In this document: one piece after another, positions 54,519-62,501 of the stretch | Layout of the letters: every line of letters starts with the position of its first letter | Position numbering within the stretch: the first letter of the stretch is position 1 | Assembly (NCBI RefSeq): GCF_021555175.1 | Contig: NZ_JAKGRW010000057.1 | Location: 1-64,000, forward strand | Reading direction: 5' to 3' | Source of the DNA: Nocardioides alcanivorans | GTDB lineage: Bacteria; Actinomycetota; Actinomycetes; Propionibacteriales; Nocardioidaceae | DNA: 64,000 nucleotides | The notes under the pieces: generated by a model | What the model was told of the DNA's origin: nothing | Databases searched by the model: none | Seen by the model: only the letters and a program-made list of their open reading frames with translations | Position numbers and translations under genes: made by a program

Positions 54519-54880
54519 GCGGCCACGAGATCGCCTGGGAGTTCGACCGCGAGTGCGTCGAGGCGCGCTGCGTGTGCACCTCGCCGCCCGACGCCAACTG
54601 CCGCCTGTCCTGCCCCGACGACTGCGAGACCTACGGCGAGATCATCCGCCACGAAGACGTGACGCTCGACGGCAAGGTCGCCAAGTGGATCACGCACGAC
54701 GACTGCCGCGCGGTGATGCAGCCGGGCGAATGCAACGTCGAGCTCTTCCTGAACGAGGGCGGATGCATCAAGGAACTGGCGCTCGGCGGGCCTCGCTTCA
54801 CCATCGCCCGCACGCCGATCCGCCCAGTCTGGGAGGGCGACTTCTACGAGTGGGAGCCGATCGAGGAGGCCACCCCATGA
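54515..54880 (+). CDS. Hypothetical phage protein, 121 aa
   Basis: GTG start. Cys-containing N-terminal half (CVEARCVC, CRLSCPDDC) and beta-like C-terminal half (GGPRFTIARTPIRPVWEGDFYEWEPI). No family recognised. Overlaps both neighbours. Confidence 0.6.
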   Translation: MSGHEIAWEFDRECVEARCVCTSPPDANCRLSCPDDCETYGEIIRHEDVTLDGKVAKWITHDDCRAVMQPGECNVELFLNEGGCIKELALGGPRFTIARTPIRPVWEGDFYEWEPIEEATP

Positions 54881-54996
54881 CCCGCCCGAGCATCCCCCTG
54901 CGCATCGCCGTGTGGCTGGTCAACGCGGCGTGCTGGCTTCCGAACCGAATTATCGAGCGCTTCGACGCTCGGCTGAATGGAGAGAGTGATGAGTAA
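54877..54996 (+). CDS. Tiny amphipathic or membrane protein, 39 aa
   Basis: IPLRIAVWLVNAACWLPNRIIERF could form one short helix. It is ATGA-coupled to the previous gene and overlaps the next ATG by eight bases. Function unknown. Confidence 0.45.
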   Translation: MTRPSIPLRIAVWLVNAACWLPNRIIERFDARLNGESDE

Positions 54997-55282
54997 GCCA
55001 ACCCGCGAGGAACTGATTGACCTGTGCGAACGGGGCGTGGTCCCGCACGATCGGTGGAGCAACCGCGACACTTCGGCAGCCCAGCGGCAACTCGGAGAGT
55101 GCTTGGCCCTCCTGCGCGCAGGATGCGACTTCACTATCACCGACACGAGTCACAAGTGCTGGTGGGTGACGATCCGCTTCGACGGCTTCGGCAGGTTCGA
55201 CTGGGGCGGCGCTCAGGATGACGAGCGGTTCTATGTGCCGATGGCCGAGTCGATCCGCGAAGACGGCGGGGACTGGTACTGA
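54989..55282 (+). CDS. Hypothetical phage protein, 97 aa
   Basis: ATG at 54989 behind ggagag. Helical start (TREELIDLCERGVV) and a beta-rich C-terminal half (WWVTIRFDGFGRFDWGG). Its stop shares a base with the next ATG. No family recognised. Confidence 0.6.
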   Translation: MSKPTREELIDLCERGVVPHDRWSNRDTSAAQRQLGECLALLRAGCDFTITDTSHKCWWVTIRFDGFGRFDWGGAQDDERFYVPMAESIREDGGDWY

Positions 55283-55656
55283 TGGAGATCGGAGACGCAC
55301 ACAAACGCCGCCTCGGCGAGACGGTCCGCGACGCTGAGCGGATAGCCGCCCAAGTCGAGGCGGTAGCGATGGACGAGGGCACGTTCAACATCTTCCTGAA
55401 GATCGTCGCGACGAACCGAGTCACCGCCGAAGACCTGGCCCAACTGCAGCACCGCGGCATCGCCTTGGCGTTCACCGACACGGTGACCGCCGAGCGCGAC
55501 GACCTCCGCAGGCGGCTGGGGAAGGTGGAGACGCTGGCGGAGGAGTGGGAGCGCGAGTGGGACGACGCCGTGGATCGCGGCGTACCGCTCACCGGATTCG
55601 CGGTCCGGCGCGGCGCCGCCAAACGACTCCGCGCCGCGCTGAGACCCGACGCGTGA
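55282..55656 (+). CDS. Coiled-coil phage protein, 124 aa
   Basis: Charged helical protein throughout (TVTAERDDLRRRLGKVETLAEEWEREW). Last gene of this early run before a convergent lipoprotein gene. Function unknown. Confidence 0.55.
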   Translation: MEIGDAHKRRLGETVRDAERIAAQVEAVAMDEGTFNIFLKIVATNRVTAEDLAQLQHRGIALAFTDTVTAERDDLRRRLGKVETLAEEWEREWDDAVDRGVPLTGFAVRRGAAKRLRAALRPDA

Positions 55657-55672
55657 CATATGCGTCAGGCGG

Positions 55673-56044
55673 TCAGAACTTCCGGCACTCGAGATCGATC
55701 ACTTCGCCGGCCTCCATGAAGCCATTGACTAGATCGGGACCGTTCGAGATCTGCTCGTCCCGCTCTTTGGCCTCAGCGATCCGCGCAGCGACCCTGTACT
55801 GCCGCACGAACGCCTCGGCCAGATCATCCCAGCGGGAATCCAGTCCACTCGCCCTTCCCGCAAGGTCTGCCGCCTTGTCCAGCTTGGCGATGTAGAGATC
55901 CGCCTTCTCACTCTCGGGCGAATCCTCTGTCTGCGACTCGAACCAGTCGCACGCCTCCTGGGCAAGATCGCGAGCCTCGGCCTCGTCACCCGAACATCCG
56001 GCGAGAACCAAGGCTGCCACGAGCGCCATGGCCGCCGACCTCAT
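55673..56044 (-). CDS. Lipoprotein of unknown function, 123 aa (possible moron)
   Basis: Signal MRSAAMALVAALVLAGC with lipobox LAGC. The mature part is helical and acidic with two further Cys (EACDW and LECRKF, probably a disulfide). It is the only leftward gene in the early operon besides the immunity genes, and it sits between operons with its own orientation. Such cargo genes often alter the host surface or exclude other phages; that role here is inference. Confidence 0.7.
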   Translation of the reverse strand: MRSAAMALVAALVLAGCSGDEAEARDLAQEACDWFESQTEDSPESEKADLYIAKLDKAADLAGRASGLDSRWDDLAEAFVRQYRVAARIAEAKERDEQISNGPDLVNGFMEAGEVIDLECRKF

Positions 56045-56102
56045 CGACCCAAGGTAGCGCCACGCGGGACTCCGCGCAGCCCTTTCTTCGTCTTCACTAA
56101 CC

Positions 56103-56125
56103 AGCCGCCCAAGGGCGGCTTTTCT
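56103..56125 (+). terminator. Rho-independent terminator
   Basis: agccgccc (56103-56110) pairs with gggcggct (56113-56120) across a 2-base loop, followed by a T tract. It separates the preceding run of genes from the methyltransferase operon. Confidence 0.8.
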
Positions 56126-56140
56126 GATTTGGGAGCAACC

Positions 56141-57871
56141 ATGACGCTGACCGTCACCGACCTCTTCTGCGGAGGCGGAGGATCCTCAACCGGGGCCATC
56201 CAGATCCCTGGTATCGAGATCAAGATCGCCGCCAACCACTGGGACCTCGCCGTCGAGGTGCACAACCAGAACCACCCCGACGCTGACCACGCAGCCGTCG
56301 ACCTTCACGAGGAAGACCCACGCTACTTCCCGAGGACGGACATCCTTTGGGCGTCGCCCGAGTGCACCAAGTGGTCGCAGGCGTCCGGCGGCAAGTACTC
56401 GTCCATCTCCACCGAGGTGGACCTCCTGTCGCTGCTCGACCCCGAGCTCATTGACGAGGACCCCGAGACCGCGATCGTGCAGCGGTCCCGACTGCTCATG
56501 TTCGACGTCCTCCGGTTCGCCGAGCACCACCGCTACAAGGCGATGGTGATTGAGAACGTCGTCGACATCGCGACGAACCAGAAGTTCGCCGAGGCGTGGG
56601 CCCTGTGGCGCAAGAGCCTCGAGCGGCTCGGCTACCAATTCCGCGTCGTATCGCTCAACAGCATGCACGCACAGGCTCATGGCGACCCGGCCCCGCAGTC
56701 CCGCGACCGGCTCTATGTCGTGTGCTGGCTCAAGGGCAACCGCGCGCCGGACATCGACGCCGTGATGCGGCCGCTCGCCTGGTGCCCGGTCTGCGCCGAG
56801 GTCGTTGAGTCGCAGCAGGTGTGGAAGAACGGCCGCGTCGTGGGCAAGTACCGGAGCCAGTACGTCTACCTCCACGCCGCCTGTGGGACCACCGTGGAGC
56901 CCGGCTATCTGCCTGCCGCCGCTGCGATCGACTGGTCGCTACGCGGGAAGCGGATCGGCGACCGGGCCAAGCCGCTGGCCGACAAGACGCGGCGCAGGAT
57001 CGCGGCCGGGATCGCCAAATACTGGAGCCCGTTCCACATGGAGTCCGGCGGCAACCAGTACGACGCCGCCGACCCGAAGCACCCGGCGTACGGCAATCCG
57101 AACGGCTACTACCGCGCTTGGTCGACGCTCGACGCGCTCAAGACGCTGCACACACAGGAGACCAAGGCGCTCTGCGTCCCCGCTGGCGGCACATGGAACG
57201 ACGACGCACGCCCGATCGACGAGCCACACCGCACCATGACCACGCGCGAGACCACGGCACTGGTCACCAGGCACTACGGAATCCCCGGCGGAGCGCCCGA
57301 GCGGCACACCAAGCCCGCCAGCGAGGCTCTCCGCACCGTCACGGCAAGCGGCGGCAACATGTCGATCATCGAGCCGCCGTTCATCGCCGAACTGCGCGGC
57401 GGAGGCTCCAAGGCCCGATCGGTCGAGCAGCCCGCCTCCACGTTCACCGCGTCAGGCAACCACCACGGCCTCGTCATGCCGTACTACGGAGCCAGCAAGG
57501 GGTCTGAGCCGACCAGCAGGCCGATCGGCACACTGACCACTGTCGACAGGTACGCGCTGATTCAGCGGCACAACAGCAGCAAGGGCGACGGGGCCGAGAT
57601 GATGACCCCGGCACACGAGGTCATGCGGACGCTCACGACGACCGGCCACCAGTCGGTCATCACGCCCGGTGACATCAAGGCCGCCGAGGCCCAGGTCGAC
57701 GACTGCCTGTTCCGGATGCTCGAGCCGCATGAGGTCGCCGCGGGCATGGCGTTCCCCGCCGACTACATCTGGTCGGGGACGAGGCGGGAGCGGGTCAAGC
57801 TCTGCGGGAACGCGGTCACGCCGCCTGCCGCACGAGACCTGATCGCGGCGGTTGCGGAGTCGCTGGCATGA
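56141..57871 (+). CDS. C5-cytosine DNA methyltransferase, 576 aa
   Basis: Motif I is LFCGGGGSSTG. The catalytic Cys75 is in SPECTKWSQ (motif IV, spaced as PxC rather than PC). Motif VI is VIENVVD, motif VIII PQSRDRLYV, and motifs IX-X lie in EVAAGMAFPADY and LCGNAVTPPAARDL. A long target-recognition region (about 220-530) holds five variants of a unit like RTMTTRETTALVTRH, RTVTASGGNMSII, STFTASGNHHGLV, GTLTTVDRYALIQ and RTLTTTGHQSVIT. No endonuclease gene lies nearby, so it is a solitary enzyme, probably protecting phage DNA. ATG 56141 follows ggagc. Confidence 0.9.
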   Translation: MTLTVTDLFCGGGGSSTGAIQIPGIEIKIAANHWDLAVEVHNQNHPDADHAAVDLHEEDPRYFPRTDILWASPECTKWSQASGGKYSSISTEVDLLSLLDPELIDEDPETAIVQRSRLLMFDVLRFAEHHRYKAMVIENVVDIATNQKFAEAWALWRKSLERLGYQFRVVSLNSMHAQAHGDPAPQSRDRLYVVCWLKGNRAPDIDAVMRPLAWCPVCAEVVESQQVWKNGRVVGKYRSQYVYLHAACGTTVEPGYLPAAAAIDWSLRGKRIGDRAKPLADKTRRRIAAGIAKYWSPFHMESGGNQYDAADPKHPAYGNPNGYYRAWSTLDALKTLHTQETKALCVPAGGTWNDDARPIDEPHRTMTTRETTALVTRHYGIPGGAPERHTKPASEALRTVTASGGNMSIIEPPFIAELRGGGSKARSVEQPASTFTASGNHHGLVMPYYGASKGSEPTSRPIGTLTTVDRYALIQRHNSSKGDGAEMMTPAHEVMRTLTTTGHQSVITPGDIKAAEAQVDDCLFRMLEPHEVAAGMAFPADYIWSGTRRERVKLCGNAVTPPAARDLIAAVAESLA

Positions 57872-58023
57872 AGCGCAAAGCCAGCCAACTCTCCGACGCC
57901 ACCATCCGCGAGTGCCGCGAGGTCACGTTGACCGGCCAGATCATCGGCGACTACCCGCTGCCACCCGACCGGCACGTGCTCATCGTCGCCGTGCCAGCAG
58001 ACGCGGAGGTGGAGGTCACGTGA
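57868..58023 (+). CDS. Hypothetical phage protein, 51 aa
   Basis: ATGA-coupled to the methyltransferase. Short beta-like sequence (REVTLTGQIIGDYPLP, then HVLIVAVPADAEVEV). No family recognised. Confidence 0.5.
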   Translation: MKRKASQLSDATIRECREVTLTGQIIGDYPLPPDRHVLIVAVPADAEVEVT

Positions 58024-58175
58024 GCGAAGACGCCTGCCGCTGCTGGGCGAACAACCACGCCCTTGGCCATGTCGGCCACTGCTGTTTTCAGGTCGACGGC
58101 AAGTGGCGACCCGACAGCGAGATCTGCCACGACCCCGGACAGACGGACCTGCTCGAGCTGCTGGAGGAGACGTGA
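58020..58175 (+). CDS. Cys/His small phage protein, 51 aa
   Basis: GTG start in the previous stop. CRCWANNHALGHVGHCCF resembles a one-zinc motif; acidic tail. Function unknown. Confidence 0.5.
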   Translation: MSEDACRCWANNHALGHVGHCCFQVDGKWRPDSEICHDPGQTDLLELLEET

Positions 58176-58363
58176 ACCCCTTCCTCCCCAAGCCCACCCA
58201 CTCCCCCGACACCTTCGCCGAGTTCAACGCCGGCGTCCAGCGAGCGCGCGACGGCGTACCGACCGGGCGCCTGTCCGTCATGTGCCGACGCCCCGAATGC
58301 GGGAAGCGGACCGAATCCAAGAGCGGCTATCACCGCCGCTGTGAACCCAAGGAGACACCGTGA
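58172..58363 (+). CDS. Small zinc-finger-like phage protein, 63 aa
   Basis: GTG start. CRRPECGKRTESKSGYHRRC gives two Cys pairs and a His. Coupled at both ends. Confidence 0.5.
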   Translation: MNPFLPKPTHSPDTFAEFNAGVQRARDGVPTGRLSVMCRRPECGKRTESKSGYHRRCEPKETP

Positions 58364-58703
58364 AGACGGTCATCTACCACCGACCACCGCGGCCATTCGA
58401 CCGCCTCACGCCCTGCTGCGAACGCCTCGAAAGAGAGCTCCCCAGTGGGGCGTCATCACGCGGGACCCGGCGAAGTGGACGTGCACAGGGGCACCACGGA
58501 GGCCCACTCTGGCGGACACGATCGCAGGACTCATCGAGGACGAAGCGAAGAGGCCAGAAGGCCGCACCGTCACCTGCGCCCAATGCGCCCGCGACTTCAC
58601 CACCGCAACCAAGGGCGGCGTCAAGTACTGCGGCGACCAATGCCGCGCAATCGCCTACTCCGAACGCAAGCGTCTCGCCCGGCTCGAAAGGAAGGCATCC
58701 TGA
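58360..58703 (+). CDS. Cys-rich phage protein, 114 aa, frameshifted
   Basis: GTG start. KTVIYHRPPRPFDRLTPCCERL reads to the C run 58440-58443; one added C continues as PQWGVITRDPAKWTC and ends with a zinc-ribbon-like part (CAQCARDFTTATKGGVKYCGDQC), stopping over the next ATG. Confidence 0.5.
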
Positions 58704-59482
58704 TGCCCGCGCCACGCACCTGTGAGTGCATGCGGTGTCCCAAGTGCAACGTCCGCGAATGGTCCCGCGACCGCTACAGGAAACGCGCCTACGGAACCTG
58801 GGAGCCATCCACGACCACCGTCGACGCCGCGGCAGCACGAGCCCACATCGCTGCGCTGCGAGCCCAAGGTGCCAGCGTCGCAACCATCGCCCGCGCGGCC
58901 GGGGTTGGAGACTCCACCGTCGCCAAGATCACCGGCAGCAAGGAGCGCATCACTCGCGACACTGAGCGCCGCATCCTCGCCGCTCGCATCACCGAATCCG
59001 ACCGCATCGCCACTCACCGACAGGCCCGACGCCTGCAGGCGCTCGCCGCCATCGGGTGGACCTTCAATGCGCTCGGCGACCGTGTCGGCATCGACCCCGG
59101 CAACCTTGCCCGGATGGCGCGCGGGAAAGCCAAGTACGCCAACCGGAAGAACTTCGACCTCGTGTGCGCGGTCTACGAAGTGCTGCACATGACACCCGGC
59201 CCGAGCGACGAAGCGCGCAAGCGAGCCGAGGCGAAGGGGTGGATGCCGCCGCTCGCATGGGAGGACATCGACGACCTCGACGAGGACCCGACCGCCACCC
59301 CGTGGTTCGCCGGATACGACCCGGTTGCCGTCGAGCGCGTCCTCGCGGGCGACTGGCGACTCAAGGTGACCCGCGAAGACAGGGTCGAGGTGCTCCGCCG
59401 CTGGAAGGCCGCTGGAGTCAGCCTCAGCGAAGTAGAACGCCGCACCGGCTGGAACGTGTGGCGACTGCAGAGGGCGTCATGA
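58703..59482 (+). CDS. Phage helix-turn-helix protein, 259 aa
   Basis: A CxxC start (CECMRCPKC) precedes a helix-turn-helix (VATIARAAGVGDSTVAKITGSKERIT), a second HTH-like unit (FNALGDRVGIDPGNLARMARG) and a third near the end (VSLSEVERRTGWNVWRLQ). Several DNA-binding units in one early protein suggest a transcriptional or replication regulator; the exact role is unknown. Confidence 0.7.
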   Translation: MPAPRTCECMRCPKCNVREWSRDRYRKRAYGTWEPSTTTVDAAAARAHIAALRAQGASVATIARAAGVGDSTVAKITGSKERITRDTERRILAARITESDRIATHRQARRLQALAAIGWTFNALGDRVGIDPGNLARMARGKAKYANRKNFDLVCAVYEVLHMTPGPSDEARKRAEAKGWMPPLAWEDIDDLDEDPTATPWFAGYDPVAVERVLAGDWRLKVTREDRVEVLRRWKAAGVSLSEVERRTGWNVWRLQRAS

Positions 59483-59622
59483 AGCACGAACGCATCCGCA
59501 AGCGCGCGTCCGGCGGCCACCTGCACTCCTGCAGCGGCTGCTCGTGGGAGCGCTGGGTCGTGAACGAACGAGACCTCGACCCGCTGTGGGCGAGGCACCT
59601 GCCGAAGGAGGGAAAGACCTGA
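59479..59622 (+). CDS. Small phage protein with CxxC, 47 aa
   Basis: GGHLHSCSGCSWERWVVNERD offers one zinc ligand cluster. Coupled by ATGA upstream and TGATG downstream. Confidence 0.5.
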   Translation: MKHERIRKRASGGHLHSCSGCSWERWVVNERDLDPLWARHLPKEGKT

Positions 59623-60005
59623 TGCCCTGGTTCAGAGTGGACGACACGCTCGCATTCCACGCCAAGACTCTCGCGGCCGGGAATGCCGCCATGGGCCTGT
59701 GGGTGCGCGCCGGGGCGTGGTCGATGCAGCAACTCACTGACGGCTTCGTGCCATCCCATGTCGCGCGCCAGATGGGCACCAAGGGTGAAGCCAACCGGCT
59801 CGTACAGGCGGGCCTGTGGGGCGAGTTGCCGAGTGGCTACGCCTTCCATCAATGGGACGGAAGGCAGCCCTCTGCCGACGACGTGAAGCGTGCCGCCGAG
59901 GCCAAGGGAACAGCTGGCGCGCACGGCAATCACCTGCGGTGGCACAAGCGCCGCGGGGTCATCCATCCCGACTGTGAATGGTGCAAGGAAGGAGAGGCAT
60001 CGTGA
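59622..60005 (+). CDS. Phage replication-initiation-like protein, 127 aa
   Basis: PWFRVDDTLAFHAKTLAAGNAAMGLWVRAGAW, then FVPSHVARQMG and HQWDGRQPSADDVKRAAEAKGTAGAHGNHLRWH, is the pattern of small actinophage replisome-organiser proteins. These usually continue into an SRPVPSRP-type tail. Here that tail appears in the next frame right after the stop, so a base may be missing near 60000-60005 and the true product may be longer. Confidence 0.7.
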   Translation: MPWFRVDDTLAFHAKTLAAGNAAMGLWVRAGAWSMQQLTDGFVPSHVARQMGTKGEANRLVQAGLWGELPSGYAFHQWDGRQPSADDVKRAAEAKGTAGAHGNHLRWHKRRGVIHPDCEWCKEGEAS

Positions 60006-60223
60006 TCGCAAACCGATCGCACTTGCGATACCCGTGCGAGTCGCACCCGAATCGCCCGTCCCGTCCCGTCCCGTCCCGACCCATATTTAGCTCACCATCC
60101 ATTCGCAACTCACCTCCCGCGCGACCCCGATCCGGGCACCCTGCGGACCCGAGCCGAGCGGCCATGGATGACGCCTCCGGCGCAGGCAGAGAGCGACGGG
60201 AGGGCATCCGTGCCCGTCACTGA
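60002..60223 (+). CDS. Pro/Ser/Arg-rich segment, separate small gene or displaced tail of the replication protein
   Basis: The GTG at 60002 opens IANRSHLRYPCESHPNRPSR and a PSRPVPSRP stretch encoded by repeated cccgt units (60057-60081). Tails like this normally close the phage replication protein just upstream. Either it is fused by a missed base, or it is a separate start. Low confidence in the exact frame. Confidence 0.35.
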   Translation: MIANRSHLRYPCESHPNRPSRPVPSRPIFSSPSIRNSPPARPRSGHPADPSRAAMDDASGAGRERREGIRARH

Positions 60224-60632
60224 CCAGGACGCCCGAGCCCTCGCCTACCTGGCCATCCGCCTCCGCGTCGAAACCAACGCGACGACGTGGGACGAAGCCG
60301 GGACACTCGCCGCCACGCAGCAGCTCGTCGGCCGCGGACTGCACCCCAGCATCGAACGGGTAGCCCGTCACGCTGCGGACCCGCAGGCGCGCACCCCGGC
60401 GGCCATCCACCGGCCGTTCCTGCCCGATGCTCCCGGCCCCGAAGCGCCAAGCAACCCCAAGCCGCACGAAGCGTGCACCACCTGCGGACGCCACATCGAC
60501 CGCTGCATCTGCGAACAACCCAGCCGACGCAAGGACCACGCGCCGGCACCCGACCTGAGCGCCACCCGAGAACGCATCCGCGTCGCACGAGAAGCGCGGA
60601 AGCCCACCCCCGAAGGAGACCCCCATGAGTGA
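60210..60632 (+). CDS. Hypothetical phage protein with Cys motif, 140 aa
   Basis: GTG at 60210 (an ATG at 60168 is possible). Helical N-terminal half (LAYLAIRLRVETNATTWDEAGTLAATQQL), then CTTCGRHIDRCIC and an Arg-rich end. Overlaps the next ATG by eight bases. Function unknown. Confidence 0.55.
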   Translation: MPVTDQDARALAYLAIRLRVETNATTWDEAGTLAATQQLVGRGLHPSIERVARHAADPQARTPAAIHRPFLPDAPGPEAPSNPKPHEACTTCGRHIDRCICEQPSRRKDHAPAPDLSATRERIRVAREARKPTPEGDPHE

Positions 60633-60870
60633 CCCGACCCGTCCCGAACTGGCGACCGTGTACGAGTTGGACGCCGGCAAGCTGCCGACGATCAACGGCC
60701 GCATCGTCCCGTGGCTCATCACGGCCGACCCCGCCCCGATGGTCGAGCAACTGTCGGACGACCTGCACGTGCTGTGGCTGCCCGTGCTGATCCACGCGCC
60801 CATGCCAACGCCACCCGAGGGACGACCTGACGGTGACCTCGTCACCAACCAGGAGGGCTCCGATGACTGA
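60625..60870 (+). CDS. Hypothetical phage protein, 81 aa
   Basis: LPTINGRIVPWLITADPAP and LHVLWLPVLIHAPMPTP look like a small globular domain. The ggag site lies within the preceding gene. No family recognised. Confidence 0.55.
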   Translation: MSDPTRPELATVYELDAGKLPTINGRIVPWLITADPAPMVEQLSDDLHVLWLPVLIHAPMPTPPEGRPDGDLVTNQEGSDD

Positions 60871-61240
60871 CCACGACCCGCTGGCCGCGATCGAGACGCT
60901 GGCCGATGAATGGGAGCGCAACCTCAAGTCCGACCGCGAGGATCAACGAGCCTGCACCGTCGCAGGAAAGCGTGAAGCCGCCGAATACTGGGCTGGGTGC
61001 GCCGACACCAAGGCCGAGGTGGCGACCGACCTCCGCACCGCGCTCACTGAGGCCCGGCGGGCGGTGGACGCACTCGTGGCCGAGCGTGACGCTGCACGGG
61101 AGGCGCTGGCACGAGTGGAGGCGCTGATGCGGGAGCCCGACTGGCACATCGAGGTGTCGCTCGGAGGCTCGGACTACGCAAACCACCGCATCCGCGCCGC
61201 CCTCGCCCAGCCCGCGACAGACGAGGAGGCAGGCCAGTGA
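60863..61240 (+). CDS. Coiled-coil phage protein, 125 aa
   Basis: ETLADEWERNLKSDREDQ and EARRAVDALVAERDAAREALARVEALM are long charged helices. Similar in style to the protein at 55282. Overlaps the next start by four bases. Confidence 0.55.
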   Translation: MTDHDPLAAIETLADEWERNLKSDREDQRACTVAGKREAAEYWAGCADTKAEVATDLRTALTEARRAVDALVAERDAAREALARVEALMREPDWHIEVSLGGSDYANHRIRAALAQPATDEEAGQ

Positions 61241-61650
61241 GCGAGCTGCGAACCGAACTCGCCACGCTGGTGGAGAGCCTGCGGTGCGAGTTCACCGGCG
61301 CCGTGGGGTGCGAGGAGACCTGCTGCATCAACGGGCAACTCCGCGCCCTGCTGGATCGTCACCCGGAGCCGACGGCCGACTGCGCTTGCCCACCGTGCCC
61401 CGGTCGCGGCAACGATGGTCACGGACTCACGCACTGCGCCGAGTGCTGCTTTGGCAGTGGCGTCGAGGCGGACATGGACTGCCCGACGCACGGAGAGCCG
61501 ACAGCCGACCGGGACGAGTTGGCGCGATTGATCCGGGAGTGCAACACCCCGCCTGACGCCTGCCCGTGGGACCTGCTCCCCGAGGGTGTGCGCGACAACT
61601 GGCGCAGAGACGCCGACGCGGTCATCAACGCCGGATGGAGGAAGTCATGA
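61237..61650 (+). CDS. Cys-rich phage protein, 137 aa
   Basis: About fourteen Cys, with CACPPCPGRG and CAECCFGSG resembling DnaJ-type zinc modules. The C-terminal part is helical (ELARLIRECNTPPDACPWDLLPEGVRDNW). Function unknown. Confidence 0.55.
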   Translation: MSELRTELATLVESLRCEFTGAVGCEETCCINGQLRALLDRHPEPTADCACPPCPGRGNDGHGLTHCAECCFGSGVEADMDCPTHGEPTADRDELARLIRECNTPPDACPWDLLPEGVRDNWRRDADAVINAGWRKS

Positions 61651-61847
61651 GCGGGCTCACCCGGGTCGAGCGGGAGGCGCTGTGGAGCGCATGGCTCGCG
61701 GGCGACGTAAGTAAGGGCCTCGGCTGGCTCGCGCCCGCCGTCGAGAAGATCATCGCGGCCCGTGAGCAGGCTGCCCGCAAGGATCAGGCCAAGATCATCG
61801 CGGAGGCGATCGAGAAGATGACTCTCCGGGGGCGGACAACCGCATGA
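61647..61847 (+). CDS. Hypothetical phage protein, 66 aa
   Basis: Helical and charged (LTRVEREALWSAWLAGD, then VEKIIAAREQAARKDQAKII). ATGA-coupled on both sides. Confidence 0.5.
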   Translation: MSGLTRVEREALWSAWLAGDVSKGLGWLAPAVEKIIAAREQAARKDQAKIIAEAIEKMTLRGRTTA

Positions 61848-61915
61848 AGCACGCGACCAGCCTTCGCAAGATCGCAGCCCGCATCGCCCGCCAGTCAGTT
61901 GAGGGAGGCGCGTGA
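61844..61915 (+). CDS. Possible micro-gene, 23 aa
   Basis: An ATGA-coupled frame of 23 residues, basic and helical (HATSLRKIAARIARQSV), ending inside the next start. Translation coupling is the only support. Confidence 0.3.
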   Translation: MKHATSLRKIAARIARQSVEGGA

Positions 61916-62175
61916 TGAGTGACTCCTGGGAAGGGATGCCGCTGTGGGAGCGCGTGGCCGAGACGATGCGTGCCACCCGTGGAGCACTGGACTCCGACGT
62001 GGACAACGTGCTGGACGTGTTCGCTGACTGGCTGTGGAGCGACGAGGTGCGGGAGGTGGTGGCGGAGGCGATCGTGGCCTACGAGGATGAACGATGGCCC
62101 TGCGTGACTGTCGACGAGTACGCCAAGACCGCCCTCGACGCTCTCGTGGCGCGGGTGATGGGAGAGGGATCGTGA
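61912..62175 (+). CDS. Hypothetical phage protein, 87 aa
   Basis: GTG 61912 or ATG 61915. Acidic and helical: LWERVAETMRATRGALDSD, then VFADWLWSDEVREVVAEAIVAYE. Coupled to the next GTG. Confidence 0.55.
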   Translation: MMSDSWEGMPLWERVAETMRATRGALDSDVDNVLDVFADWLWSDEVREVVAEAIVAYEDERWPCVTVDEYAKTALDALVARVMGEGS

Positions 62176-62501
62176 CCACGCAGGTGACGCCCGCCTACGT
62201 CGCCACCCAACGCGCCCTCGGCTGGCCAGACATTCACCCCGAGGACTACTGCCACCTCTGCGGCGGCCGGAACCCGCTCTGGTACGCCGACCGCACCATG
62301 TGGCGCGCCGTCACCGCCACATGGGCACAGGAGACCGGCCGCGAAGGGATCTGCTGCCCGGGCTGCTTCGCACGCATGGCGCAGGAGCAGGGCGTGCACG
62401 ACGGCGTGTGGAGATTCGCGCCAGAGCCACCACCCGACCTGCAACCAACCACCACGGCCCCGTCAGACGACGGGGCCGCTTCGATTTCGGAGGAAGCATG
62501 A
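62172..62501 (+). CDS. Zinc-binding-type phage protein, 109 aa
   Basis: GTG start. HPEDYCHLCGGRN and GICCPGCFARMA give two CxxC pairs, one zinc site. Its last 15 codons contain a strong hairpin (62455-62478). Confidence 0.6.
   Translation: MTTQVTPAYVATQRALGWPDIHPEDYCHLCGGRNPLWYADRTMWRAVTATWAQETGREGICCPGCFARMAQEQGVHDGVWRFAPEPPPDLQPTTTAPSDDGAASISEEA
62455..62487 (+). terminator. Hairpin inside the end of a gene, terminator-like
   Basis: cggccccgtc (62455-62464) pairs with gacggggccg (62469-62478) across a 4-base loop, then cttcgattt. It lies within the previous frame and about 11 bases before the next ggagg site, so it may reduce downstream transcription. Confidence 0.5.

Noticed and set aside
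56141..58363. Restriction-modification system
   Set aside because: Only the methyltransferase is present; neighbours are tiny Cys-rich proteins with no nuclease motif.
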